A DNA stretch of 64,000 bases from Methylopila turkensis (GTDB lineage Bacteria; Pseudomonadota; Alphaproteobacteria; Rhizobiales; Methylopilaceae), in contig NZ_BSFL01000001.1 of the NCBI RefSeq assembly GCF_027922325.1, positions 62,001-126,000 on the forward strand, given 5' to 3'. The notes beneath the pieces were generated by a model. The model was not told where the DNA came from and ran no database searches. It was given only the letters and a program-made list of their open reading frames with translations. Numbering within the stretch: position 1 is the stretch's first letter; each line of letters begins with the position of its first letter. The translations under genes and the position numbers were made by a program. Shown piece after piece: positions 57,301 to 64,000 of the stretch.

Positions 57301-59931
57301 GTCGTGCTCGTCGCTCGCCGCGGCCCGATCACGGCCCAGATGGCGCGCCTCGTCGCGCTCGCGCCCCTCGCAACGCCTGCGCGGCGCATGACGCCAAAGG
57401 CGAAGAGCACCGAGGCGCAGCGCGCCGCGGCGACGGCGGGGCTCGAATTCTTCAATGGGCTCGGCGGCTTCGGCGACGACGGCCGTGAATATGTCGTCGC
57501 GCTCGACAGCGGCGCGACGACGCCCGCGCCTTGGATCAACGTCATCGCCAATCCCGGCTTCGGCTTCCAGGTTTCGGCCGGCGGCGGCGGCTCGACATGG
57601 TCGGAGAACAGCCGCGAGAACCAGCTGACGCCGTGGTCGAACGATCCGGTGATGGATCCGGTCGGCGAGGCGATCTACGTCCGGGACGATGAGACCGACG
57701 ACGTCTGGACCCCGACCGCGCAGCCGATCTGCGACGGCGGGCTCTATGTCGCCCGCCACCGCTTCGGCTCCAGCCGCTTCGAGCACGAGGCGAACGGCGT
57801 CGCGCTCGAGCTGACGCAATTCGTGCCCGTGGCCGATCCGGTCAAGATTTCGCGGCTGACGCTGCGCAACACCTCCGGCCGCCCGCGCAAGCTCTCCGTC
57901 ACGGCCTTCGCCGAATGGGTTTTGGGGACCGCGCGCGGCGCCTCCGCGCCGTTCGTGACGACGGCGGTCGATGCCGACACCGGAGCCCTGTTCGCCCGCA
58001 ACCCATGGGGCTCGGCGTTCCCCGGCCGGGTCGCGTTCTCCGACCTTTGCGGACGCCAGACCGGCTGGACGGCCGACCGTACCGAATTCCTCGGCCGCAA
58101 CGGCGGCCCGGAGGCGCCGGCCGCCTTGTTCCGGCAAACGCCGCTCTGCGGCGCGACCGGAGCCGGGCTGGACCCGTGCGCGGCGCTTTCGACCGAGGTC
58201 GCGCTCGGCGTTGGAGAGAGCGCCGAGATCGTCTGGCTCATCGGCCAATGCCGTTCCGAGGAGGACGCGCGCGCGCTAGTCGTTCGCACGCGCGCGGCCG
58301 ATATCGACGCCGTGCTGGCGGAGGTTTCCGACAGCTGGAAAGCGCGGCTTGGCGCCGTTCAGGTTCGCACGCCGGACCGCGCGATGGACATCATGCTCAA
58401 CGGCTGGCTGCTTTATCAGGCGCTCGGCTGCCGCATCTGGGCGCGTTCGGGCTTCTATCAGGCGAGCGGCGCCTACGGGTTCCGCGATCAGATGCAGGAC
58501 GGCATGGCGCTGTCGCTGATCGATCCGGCCGAAACGCGCAGCCACCTGATGCGCGCCGCGAGCCGCCAGTTCCCGGAAGGCGACGTCCAGCATTGGTGGC
58601 TGCCGCATTCCGGCCAGGGGGTGCGCACCCGCATCTCCGACGATCGCGTGTGGCTGGCCTATGCGACCGCCACCTACGTCGCGACATCGGGCGACGCCGC
58701 CGTGCTCGACGAGGAGACCGGCTTTCTCGACGGCCCGCCGCTGAAGCCCGGCGAGCACGACGCCTTCTTCCAGCCGATGGAGGCGGCCGAGCGCGCTTCG
58801 CTGTTCGAGCACTGCGCCCGCGGCCTCGACCAGTGCGTGGAGCTCACCGGCCCGCACGGCCTGCCGCTGATGGGCACGGGCGACTGGAACGACGGCATGA
58901 ACCGCGTCGGCGAAGGCGGCCGGGGCGAGAGCGTCTGGCTCGGCTGGCTGTTCATCCGAACCGTCGCGCTGTTCGCCCCGCTCGCCGAGCCGCGCGACCC
59001 GGAGCGCGCCGCGCGCTGGCGAGCGCACGCCGAAAGCGTCCGCGCCGCGATCGAGCGCGAGGCCTGGGACGGCGCATGGTATCGCCGCGCGACCTTCGAC
59101 GACGGGACGTGGCTCGGGTCTGAAGACAGCGACGAATGCCGCATCGACCAGATCGCACAGTCCTGGGCCGTGCTGTCGGGCGCGGCGGACCCGGAGCGCG
59201 CCGCCCGCGCCATGGCCTCGGTCGACGAACGCCTCATCCGGCGCGACGACGGGATCGCGGTCCTGTTCACGCCGCCCTTCATCTCGACCCCGCACGACCC
59301 CGGCTACATCAAGGGTTATCCGGCGGGCCTGCGAGAGAACGGCGGGCAGTATTCGCACGCCGCGATGTGGTCGATCCTCGCCTTCGCCAAGCTCGGCGAC
59401 GGGGCCAGGGCGCACGACCTGTTCGCCTTGCTGAACCCCATCAACCACGCGCTCGATGGCGCCGCGGCCGAGCGCTACAAGGTCGAGCCCTATGTGGTGG
59501 CGGCCGACGTCTATTCGGTCGCTCCCCATGTCGGGCGCGGCGGCTGGACCTGGTACACGGGCTCCGCCGCCTGGATGCACCGCGCCGGTCTCGAAGGCAT
59601 TCTGGGCGGCACCCGCGGGGGCGCGCACCTGCGCGTCGCGCCCGTGATTCCGCCGTCATGGCCGGGCTTCGAGGCGACGCTTACGGTCGAGGGTACGGTC
59701 TGCCGGATCCGGGTTGAGCGTCGTTTAGCGGACGACGACGAGGCCCCGCTGTACGCCCTCGATGGCGCACCGCTCGATCCGGCGGCTGAAGGCGCGCGGA
59801 TCCCGCTGGACGGGCGAGAGCACGAGCTGACCATCACCCTGGCCGGGTCTGGATCCAAATCGCCTCACCTCCGAGGCGCCTTTTCGGCACGGATCGTTCC
59901 GACCCGCCCCTATTCCGACGCCTCGTTCTGA
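51322..59931 (+). CDS. ndvB: Cyclic beta-1,2-glucan synthase NdvB/Cgs
   Basis: A 2869-residue multidomain inner-membrane enzyme that starts, extends, cyclises and phosphorolyses cyclic beta-1,2-glucan from UDP-glucose. This periplasmic osmolyte is needed for osmotic adaptation and host interaction. Membrane helices flank the glucosyltransferase (GT84) domain, which carries VITLDADTRLPRD (Asp636, Asp638) and RRQHRWTRGDWQ (Gln783-Trp786). The C-terminal half has two glycosyltransferase-36-like segments and a GH94 phosphorylase domain with GTGDWNDGMNRVG, where Asp2524 is the general acid, and QHWWLPHSGQGVRTRISDDR. The GTG at 51322 is used; an ATG at 51340 after AAAGGG is equally plausible. The exporter NdvA is not in the window. 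Confidence 0.96.
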   Translation: MAERADMLEIARNILARRASAEPWDDVSPVREELFGIERLEQHAESLAAAQPVAERPPFVRSLRVRLGENAVTLLAAYKASAAELESGRGVTPAAEWLLDNYHLVEDQIREIREDLPPGYYRQLPKLSDGPFKGYPRVFGIAWAYVAHTDSHFDPEVLKRFVAAYQRVEPLTIGELWAVAITIRIVLIENLRRLADQISVARAARADAEALANRLLASGGARSALDADIATRAAGPVSELFAAQLAKRLRDQDPRTNPALEWLEQRLTLQGSSIEEAVRHAQMRQGASNLTIRNVITSMRLISDIDWAELFESVSLVDERLMAASDFAAMDFPTRNLYRSAIEQLARGSSASELQVADAALAAARSDAAETAAGAERVRDPGYHLIAEGRPALERAIGFRPSPKLWFNQWSIRLGIGGYVGAILALTAALLGGVVWALAAAGGGSVWPWVIALLGFIPATDVATALVNRVIGWSFGANALPGLDLSTGVPSELRTLVAMPTLLTGEADLAEQIARLEVHHLAGAGGDISFALVVDGLDADREILDGDDPLLTLAASAIARLNTTHGPGPSGDRFLLLHRRRVFNAVDGVWMGWERKRGKLHELNRLLRGATDTSFTSLNGTTPKVPADVRYVITLDADTRLPRDAASRLIGKMAHPLNRPGFDAAGRRVVRGYGILQPRVTPSLPIGREGSAYQRAFSAPGGVDPYAAAISDVYQDLFGEGSYTGKGIYDVDAFEAALAGRMPDNAMLSHDLFEGIFARAGLASDVEVIEDFPSRYDVAARRQHRWTRGDWQLLPWVLGVGEGRAGLPAVGRGKMLDNLRRSLVAPAAMAMLAASWLAPAPAAALGVLFTVLAIAIPGALHLFFCVVPRRSGIHLGAHNRALLGDLRLAATQIGLSLAFLPDQAWRGIDAIARTLDRVFRTRRRLLEWTTAAQSSAAPRLTLGGFYRMMAGGTGLGLGLAALCLAIAPAAWALILPFAVAWGLAPAIALWASRSPTAASNLAVSPDDARELRLIARRTWRFFETFVTPADTMLPPDNFQEDPNPVIARRTSPTNIGLYLLSAVAARDFGWAGTAETVERLEATFASLRKLQRHRGHFLNWYGTEDGAPLIPAYVSTVDSGNLAGHLIALANACEEWAAEPVAPAVRQGLADNLTLARSALATLVSREDDHGRQIVAILDEIDGQLNGGVAISSLAPVLARLAEKTLKVARDVLPSTASDDRADFQFWIRAFAQGVAEHARDEAERPSFALAERAGAIAAEARATALAMDFAFLLDPERKLFSIGYSLPDNRLDPSCYDLLASEARLASLFAIAKGDAPTRHWFRLGRTATPIGGASALISWSGSMFEYLMPSLVMRAPAGSLLEQTNRLMVRRQQDYGKSLGVPWGVSESAYNARDLEFTYQYSNFGVPGLGLKRGLAENAVFAPYATALAAMVDPQGALANFERMADMGARGRYGFYEALDFTRSRLPEGESVAIVRNFMAHHQGMTIVALSNVLQNGRMRARFHGEPIIQACDLLMQERMPRDVAVLQARAEEVKASAGEVSEASVMRHVTPSTGGAPVTHVLSNGRYAVMLTAEGAGYSRWRDLAVTRWRGDATRDDLGSFVTLRDVASGRTWSAAAQPIGAPADHQEVVFGEDQASFIRRDGPLTTTMEVIVSGEVDAEVRRVTLTNAGRTALEIELTSYSEIVLAPPAADAAHPAFAKLFVVTEHLPEFGALVATRRPRANGEAAPCAAHFAVVEGGETAAPEYETDRARFLGRSLAPAAAFAGNAARPLSNTVGTVLDPVFSIRRRVTVPAGGRVRVAFWTVVATSREDLLYLVDAHHDRNAFDRAKTLAWTQAQVQLRHLDVTAEEAADFQRLAAPLLYPDARFRAASDAIVRGAGPQSALWPYSISGDLPIVLLRIDDVEDMDQVRQLLRAHEYWRMKRISVDLVIVNEHASSYLQDLQIAIDTAVRSSQSRPRLGDAPAQGGVYTLRADLLPIEARNLLLSVARVVLVARRGPITAQMARLVALAPLATPARRMTPKAKSTEAQRAAATAGLEFFNGLGGFGDDGREYVVALDSGATTPAPWINVIANPGFGFQVSAGGGGSTWSENSRENQLTPWSNDPVMDPVGEAIYVRDDETDDVWTPTAQPICDGGLYVARHRFGSSRFEHEANGVALELTQFVPVADPVKISRLTLRNTSGRPRKLSVTAFAEWVLGTARGASAPFVTTAVDADTGALFARNPWGSAFPGRVAFSDLCGRQTGWTADRTEFLGRNGGPEAPAALFRQTPLCGATGAGLDPCAALSTEVALGVGESAEIVWLIGQCRSEEDARALVVRTRAADIDAVLAEVSDSWKARLGAVQVRTPDRAMDIMLNGWLLYQALGCRIWARSGFYQASGAYGFRDQMQDGMALSLIDPAETRSHLMRAASRQFPEGDVQHWWLPHSGQGVRTRISDDRVWLAYATATYVATSGDAAVLDEETGFLDGPPLKPGEHDAFFQPMEAAERASLFEHCARGLDQCVELTGPHGLPLMGTGDWNDGMNRVGEGGRGESVWLGWLFIRTVALFAPLAEPRDPERAARWRAHAESVRAAIEREAWDGAWYRRATFDDGTWLGSEDSDECRIDQIAQSWAVLSGAADPERAARAMASVDERLIRRDDGIAVLFTPPFISTPHDPGYIKGYPAGLRENGGQYSHAAMWSILAFAKLGDGARAHDLFALLNPINHALDGAAAERYKVEPYVVAADVYSVAPHVGRGGWTWYTGSAAWMHRAGLEGILGGTRGGAHLRVAPVIPPSWPGFEATLTVEGTVCRIRVERRLADDDEAPLYALDGAPLDPAAEGARIPLDGREHELTITLAGSGSKSPHLRGAFSARIVPTRPYSDASF

Positions 59932-59943
59932 CAGGCTGCATCG

Positions 59944-60231
59944 ATGACCAAGTCCAACTTGTCCCCCGCGGCCTCCAGCGTCGCCAACCTCACGATATCG
60001 GCGGCCCCCGAGCTTCTCGCCAAGCTCGACGGCTGGATCGCGGCCCATGTCGACCCGATGTCGCGCGAAGAGGCGGCGCGGGCGTTGCTCGCCGCGGCTC
60101 TGTCGGGAGTCAAAACGACCAAACGTCGACGGCCCGTATCTGGTCCCGTCGACGCCCCGATGGTTCGGGCCGCACGAAAGATGAAGGCGGCGGGCGCCCG
60201 GGCCGGCACCTCGAAGAGCGTCAAGCGCTGA
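59944..60231 (+). CDS. Small hypothetical protein, possible ribbon-helix-helix-like
   Basis: 95 residues. The middle NLTISAAPELLAKLDGWIAAHVDPMSREEAARALLAAAL resembles a ribbon-helix-helix module (short strand, then two helices with an Arg-Glu-Glu-Ala start). A basic tail follows (KTTKRRRPVSGPVDAPMVRAARKMKAAGARAGTSKSVKR). A DNA-binding role is plausible but not shown. It begins 12 bases after ndvB and is likely cotranscribed, so it could be a regulator or an unrelated rider. Confidence 0.6.
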   Translation: MTKSNLSPAASSVANLTISAAPELLAKLDGWIAAHVDPMSREEAARALLAAALSGVKTTKRRRPVSGPVDAPMVRAARKMKAAGARAGTSKSVKR

Positions 60232-60727
60232 CGAAGCGGATCAGCGGGCCAATGAGCGACCCCTTACAACGTCCGCTTTGGGTCAGCCCGGGACGAGGCG
60301 ATCCGGCTCAGATGCGCGAAATATCGGAAGTTGGATCTGCTCTGGAAAGCGGACGTTTAATTTCGCAGACAGGCCAGTGATATCCGTCGGCGGACACAAT
60401 GCAGAGCGCTTCCGGATTGAAAAGCTTCGACACAAGTCCCCGTGAACGAGACGAAAGCGTCTTTTCGAGCGCTCCCGTAAAATGTCGGCGCTGACAAGGC
60501 GGACGAGCGGGAACGGGCCGCGTACGCCGGACGCTCCAAAAGTCGACGCAGTCGCGCGACGCGCAGGATCGTTCTCGATCTCCGCCGCCGGGTTCCGGAG
60601 GCTGCTCACCTGCGCCGCGCTCGAGCATCGGCGGCGACTAAGGACGCGCGGCGTGGTTCGTGCGCGGCGGAGACGATGTCCGCCGCGCAACTCAGGACGG
60701 CCGCTTCCGCGCGCCGACCGCTCCCGC
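60232..60727. other. Intergenic region between ndvB block and molybdenum hydroxylase genes
   Basis: 496 bases without a gene that I can support. It contains several long frames with arginine-rich, non-coding-like translations. A stretch at 60341-60480 is less GC-rich than average. I see no strong terminator, repeat or promoter. Confidence 0.45.
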
Positions 60728-62980
60728 TCAGGCGCCCGACAGCTTGGTGTTCGCCATCGGCAGGCTGCGCACGCGCTGGCCGCTGAGCGCCGCGAGCGCG
60801 TTGGCGACGGCCGGCGGCACGCCTGGCAGGCCCGGCTCGCCGATGCCGCCCATGGGCTCGCCGCTCTCGATGATCGTGACGTGCACCTCCGGCATGTGGT
60901 CGCGCGAGAGGATCTTGTAGGCGTCGTAGTTCTTCGCCTGCCGCTCGCCGTTCTTGTAGACGACTTGCTCGAACAGCGCGGACGACAGCCCCAGCGCGGC
61001 GGCCGACTCGACCTGCGCCTTCACGATCGCCGGATTGACGATCGAGCCCGGATCGATCGCGATCCACAGCTGGTGGACCTTGGCCTCGCCGCCCGCGATG
61101 GAGACCTCCGCGATGGTCGCGGTCTCCGAACCGAAGGGCGAGGCCATCGCCACGCCGCGGGCGCGCTTGCCGCCCTCGGCGTCATACGGCCCCCGCTTCC
61201 AGCCGCCGGAAAGCTCCGCCGCCGCCTTCAGCAGGTTCAGGTGGCGCGGCTTGTCCTTCAGCAGCGCCAGCCGCAGCTCGAACGGGTCTTTGCCGCCCGC
61301 TTCGGCGATCTCGTCGAAGAAGCTCTCGTAGAAAAAGTCGTTCATCGAGTGCCCGACCGACCGCCAGAAGGCGATGTTCACGGGATGCGCGATCTTCAGG
61401 AACTCCATCTTCCGGTTCGGGATGGCGTAGGGCTTCTCGACGATGCCCTCGACCGCGGAGGAATCCACCGGGTTCTTGAAGATCGCCCCGAACCAGCGCG
61501 CGATCGGGCCTTCGCCGACGGTCTTGACCTCGATCGCGGTCGGCTGCCCGGAGGCGTCGAGCGCGGCGCGGAAGCGGCTGAAGCTCAAGGGCCGCACCGC
61601 GTCGTTCAGGAACTCCTCCTCGCGCGACCACAGCACCTTGACCGGCTTGCCCGTCGCCTTGGCGAGCACAATCGCCTGCGGGAACGGGTTCGAGGGCCCG
61701 TACATGAAATGCCGGCCGAAGAAGCCGCCGAGCAGAGGCGAATGGATCTTCACCTGTTCCGGCGACAAGCCCGCCGTCTTGGCCGCGACCGCCTGGAACA
61801 GCTCGGGCATCTGGTTCGGAACCCAGAGGTCGAGCGTCCCGTCGGGGTTGAATCGGGCGATGCTCGACGGCGGCTCGAGCTGCGCGTGGGCGAGATAGGG
61901 CGCGTCGTACTCCGCCTCGATCACCTTGGCGGCCTTGGCGAATGCGGCGTCGGCGTCGCCTTCCGTCTCGGACGGCAAGCCCTTCTCCTTCGCGCCCTTC
62001 AGCGTCGCGAGCAGGCTCTCGGATGAGAAGCTCGACGACATGGCGTCGAGCCCGTCCTTCGGCGGCTCGGACCAGCGCACCTTGAGCGCCTCGACCGCCT
62101 GGCGGGCGCGCCACCAGCTGTCGGCCGCGACCGCGACCGCGCTCGGCAGCCTGTGCACCGAATGCACGCCCGGCATCGCCTTCACCTCGGCCTCGTTGTC
62201 GAGCGCTTCAGGTTCCGTGCCGAACACCGGCGCGTGGGTGACGGCGGCGTAGAGCATGCCGTCGACCTTCTGGTCGATGGCGTAGACCGCCTTTCCGGTC
62301 GACTTGTCGCGCACGTCGAGCCGGGCGACCGGCTTGCGGATGTAGCGGAAGGTCGCCGGATCGCGGAGCGGGACCTCCTCCTTCGGCTGCAGCAGCAGCG
62401 CCTCGCCGGCGAGCTCGCCGTAGCTCAGCGAGCGGCCGGAGGCGGCGTGCACGACCTTGCCGTCCTCCGTCGAAAGCTCGCCGTCCTGAACCTTGAGCCG
62501 TCCGGCGGCGGCGCGGATCAGCATCTCGCGCGCGGTGGCGCCGAGGCGGCGCATGGCGGCGTAGCTCGACCGCGTCGAGAAGCTGCCGCCCGTCATCCGG
62601 AGGCCGTTGACCAGCGCGTAGTCCGGGCCGGGCGGCGCGCATTCCACCTCGAAGCGCGCGGGATCGACGTCGAGCTCCTCGCCGACGATCTGAGCCATGG
62701 CGGTGTTGATGCCCTGCCCGCCCTCGATGAAGGCGCTGAGCAGCTTCACCGAGCCGTCGGGGCGAAGTTCGAGGAAGGCGGGCACCCGCGTGCCGGGCTT
62801 GGGCGCGATCGCCCCCGCCCCTTCGGCCTGCGCCAGGGCACGGCGATGGGGCAGCGCGACGGCCAGCACCAGCGCGCCGGAGGCGACGCCGAGGAAACGG
62901 CGGCGAGAGAGGTTCGCGACGCCCTCGTCCGGCACCAGGGGCGTGGCGGACGAGACGTCGAGCGGCGAGAGATCGTTCAT
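60728..62980 (-). CDS. Molybdopterin-binding large subunit of an isoquinoline 1-oxidoreductase-type dehydrogenase
   Basis: 750 residues. A twin-arginine signal (SRRRFLGVASGALVLAVALPHRRALA) predicts export of the folded enzyme. The mature part follows the IorB layout of the xanthine-oxidase superfamily: FLELRPDGSVKLLSAFIEGGQGINTAMAQIV, GLRMTGGSFSTRSSYAAMR, YIRKPVARLDVRDKSTGKAVYAID, LLGGFFGRHFMYGPSNPFPQAIVLAKATGKPVKVLWSREEEF, and a C-terminal MPEVHVTIIESGEPMGGIGEPGLPGVPPAVANAL. Enzymes of this group hydroxylate N-heterocycles or oxidise aldehydes; the substrate is unknown. It lies 13 bases downstream of its 2Fe-2S partner gene. Confidence 0.92.
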   Translation of the reverse strand: MNDLSPLDVSSATPLVPDEGVANLSRRRFLGVASGALVLAVALPHRRALAQAEGAGAIAPKPGTRVPAFLELRPDGSVKLLSAFIEGGQGINTAMAQIVGEELDVDPARFEVECAPPGPDYALVNGLRMTGGSFSTRSSYAAMRRLGATAREMLIRAAAGRLKVQDGELSTEDGKVVHAASGRSLSYGELAGEALLLQPKEEVPLRDPATFRYIRKPVARLDVRDKSTGKAVYAIDQKVDGMLYAAVTHAPVFGTEPEALDNEAEVKAMPGVHSVHRLPSAVAVAADSWWRARQAVEALKVRWSEPPKDGLDAMSSSFSSESLLATLKGAKEKGLPSETEGDADAAFAKAAKVIEAEYDAPYLAHAQLEPPSSIARFNPDGTLDLWVPNQMPELFQAVAAKTAGLSPEQVKIHSPLLGGFFGRHFMYGPSNPFPQAIVLAKATGKPVKVLWSREEEFLNDAVRPLSFSRFRAALDASGQPTAIEVKTVGEGPIARWFGAIFKNPVDSSAVEGIVEKPYAIPNRKMEFLKIAHPVNIAFWRSVGHSMNDFFYESFFDEIAEAGGKDPFELRLALLKDKPRHLNLLKAAAELSGGWKRGPYDAEGGKRARGVAMASPFGSETATIAEVSIAGGEAKVHQLWIAIDPGSIVNPAIVKAQVESAAALGLSSALFEQVVYKNGERQAKNYDAYKILSRDHMPEVHVTIIESGEPMGGIGEPGLPGVPPAVANALAALSGQRVRSLPMANTKLSGA

Positions 62981-62993
62981 CGAAGCCTCCCGA

Positions 62994-63440
62994 TCAGGCC
63001 GCGGCGCGCCGGACGGCGCTCGCGATGTGATTGTAGGTGCCGCAGCGGCAGAGGTTCGTCATCGCGTCGGCGATGTCCTGGTCGGAGGGCTTGGGCGTCT
63101 CCTTCAGCAGCGCGGTCGCGGCCATCACCTGTCCGGACTGGCAGTAGCCGCATTGCGGAACCTGCGCCTCGACCCAGGCCTCCACCACCTTGCGGCCGAC
63201 CTCGTCCTGCTCGATCGCCTCGATGGTCGTGACCTTGGAGTCGCCGACGGCCTCGACCGGGAACTGGCAGGAGCGCATCGCGGCGCCGTCCACGATGACC
63301 GTGCAGGCGCCGCATTGGGCGATGCCGCAGCCATACTTGGTGCCGGTCATGCCGAGCGTGTCGCGCAGCACCCAGAGCAGCGGCGTGCCGGCCTCGACAT
63401 CCGCCTGACGCTTCTCACCGTTGACGTCGATCTCGTACAT
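62994..63440 (-). CDS. 2Fe-2S small subunit of the molybdenum hydroxylase
   Basis: 148 residues. The plant-type ferredoxin domain has TKYGCGIAQCGACTVIVDG. The second, four-helix domain has VPQCGYCQSGQVMAAT and NLCRCGTYNHI, together the eight cysteines that bind two 2Fe-2S clusters. It transfers electrons from the molybdopterin subunit encoded next downstream. The ATG at 63440 follows GGAGGGAGCC; the upstream frame adds only four residues. No FAD subunit is seen, as is typical of the IorAB group, which passes electrons to cytochromes. Confidence 0.93.
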   Translation of the reverse strand: MYEIDVNGEKRQADVEAGTPLLWVLRDTLGMTGTKYGCGIAQCGACTVIVDGAAMRSCQFPVEAVGDSKVTTIEAIEQDEVGRKVVEAWVEAQVPQCGYCQSGQVMAATALLKETPKPSDQDIADAMTNLCRCGTYNHIASAVRRAAA

Positions 63441-63582
63441 GGCTCCCTCCACCTGAGGATCAGATCGAAGGCGGAGGCGACGCCGGGAGGGACGGCCCTG
63501 ATTGAGCCCGCGCCCATGCCGACGTCCGCCGTGGCGCGCGCCTTCGCCGCTTTGGTTGACCGGCTCAGCTTAGAAGCGTAGC

Positions 63583-63604
63583 AAAATGACCCAAATGTCA
63601 TTTT
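63583..63604. promoter_or_regulatory. Perfect inverted repeat between hydroxylase and regulator genes
   Basis: AAAATGAC (63583-63590) and GTCATTTT (63597-63604) are perfectly complementary around six bases. It sits in the divergent promoter region, 17 bases before the GlxA-type regulator start. That is the expected place for an autoregulatory or substrate-responsive operator. Confidence 0.55.
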
Positions 63605-63620
63605 TCCGGCTTTTCGAGAC

Positions 63621-64000
63621 ATGACCCGCAGGATCGGCGTCGCCATTTTTCCGGGCTTTCAGGCCCTCGACCTCGCGGTCGGGACCGTGTTCGAGCTCGC
63701 CAACGAGGTCATGGGGGCGCCGGTCTACGCCATCGAAATCGTCTCGGAGCGCGGCGGCCTGGTCCGGAGCTCGTTCGGAGCGAAGGTGGACAGCCGGCCG
63801 TTCGGCGCGGCGGATTTCGACACCCTGTTCGTCTGCGGGACGAGCGCCGTGTTCGAGGACTCGCCCGGCCTCGTCGCCTTCGTGCGGCGCGCGGCGAAGG
63901 TCAGCCGCCGGGTGGCGGCGATCTGCACCGGGGCCTTCGTGGCGGCCGAAGCCGGCCTGCTGGACGGCCGGCGCGCGACCACGCACTGGGCCAAGGCGCG
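63621..64000 (+). CDS. GlxA family transcriptional regulator (AraC type), 3' end cut off
   Basis: Starts at the ATG at 63621 and continues past the window end (126 full codons visible). The visible part is the DJ-1/PfpI-like sensor domain of GlxA regulators: MTRRIGVAIFPGFQALDLAV, VFELANEVMGAPVYAIEIVSERGG, FDTLFVCGTSAVFEDSPGLVAFVR, and the start of CTGAFVAAEAGLLDGRRATTHWA with the conserved Cys. The AraC helix-turn-helix would follow outside the window. It is divergent from the molybdenum hydroxylase pair and is the obvious candidate to regulate it. Confidence 0.9.
   Translation, partial: MTRRIGVAIFPGFQALDLAVGTVFELANEVMGAPVYAIEIVSERGGLVRSSFGAKVDSRPFGAADFDTLFVCGTSAVFEDSPGLVAFVRRAAKVSRRVAAICTGAFVAAEAGLLDGRRATTHWAKA

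Noticed and set aside
55165-58248. A 1027-codon open frame on the minus strand inside ndvB
   Set aside because: Antisense shadow of a GC-rich gene; the translation is Arg/Ala/Gly-rich with no domain, while ndvB has intact catalytic motifs through this interval.

Overview
The window is chromosomal DNA of a high-GC alphaproteobacterium, most likely a member of the Hyphomicrobiales (Rhizobiales). The evidence is the dusB-ntrB-ntrC block, a fused ispDF gene, a very large cyclic beta-1,2-glucan synthase (NdvB/Cgs), LipB, Dxs, DUF2076 and DUF2934 proteins, and an isoquinoline 1-oxidoreductase-type molybdenum enzyme. I cannot name the genus from sequence alone. Most of the window is ordinary, densely packed housekeeping and transport DNA with many 4-base start/stop overlaps.

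Layout. 0-10 kb: envelope and stress genes (DUF2076, ExoD-like, TerC/CBS), then on the minus strand dusB-ntrB-ntrC (tRNA modification and nitrogen regulation), then ispDF and a CinA-type amidase, and an OprB-like porin. 10-14 kb: small orphan genes in AT-rich DNA and a TonB-dependent siderophore-type receptor preceded by an array of CTAGA half-sites. 14-19 kb: an Asp/Glu/hydantoin racemase beside a complete polyamine-type ABC importer (two permeases, Tat-exported binding protein, ATPase). 19.5 kb: tRNA-Asp. 20-25.6 kb: PhoX phosphatase with a Pho-box-like site, an ABC-F ATPase, a YeeE/YedE membrane protein and a DUF3253 protein that ends inside a palindromic repeat. 25.6-34 kb: potassium (Kup) and magnesium (MgtE) transport, YdcF, an acyltransferase, a GH25 lipoprotein, and a DUF2235 hydrolase-like protein whose C-terminus looks like the LecA (PA-IL) galactose lectin. 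34-40 kb: tRNA-Leu, FliN, LipB, DUF1003, Dxs and an extensin-like protein. 40-45 kb: a class III aminotransferase and a DUF898 / M48 peptidase / DUF1499 membrane cluster.

45.1-51.3 kb is the most accessory-looking part. It holds an AT-rich orphan gene of unknown function, a metallo-beta-lactamase-fold hydrolase, tRNA-Gln, a string of short unknown genes, a transglutaminase, a convergently overlapping small gene and a decayed cold-shock gene. The 8.6-kb ndvB gene fills 51.3-59.9 kb. The last part carries a molybdenum hydroxylase pair (catalytic and 2Fe-2S subunits) divergent from a GlxA/AraC-type regulator, with a perfect inverted repeat between them.

Functional themes: nutrient sensing and uptake (Ntr, PhoX, siderophore receptor, polyamine-type importer, K+ and Mg2+), isoprenoid synthesis (ispDF, dxs), and cell-envelope maintenance (glucan, porin, lysozyme-like lipoprotein, extensin-like protein). 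No CRISPR array, intact insertion sequence or prophage was found. The best candidates for something new are the DUF2235-LecA fusion (32484-34127), the AT-rich orphan (45110-46471) and three unassigned operator-like sites (dusB, siderophore receptor, molybdenum hydroxylase).
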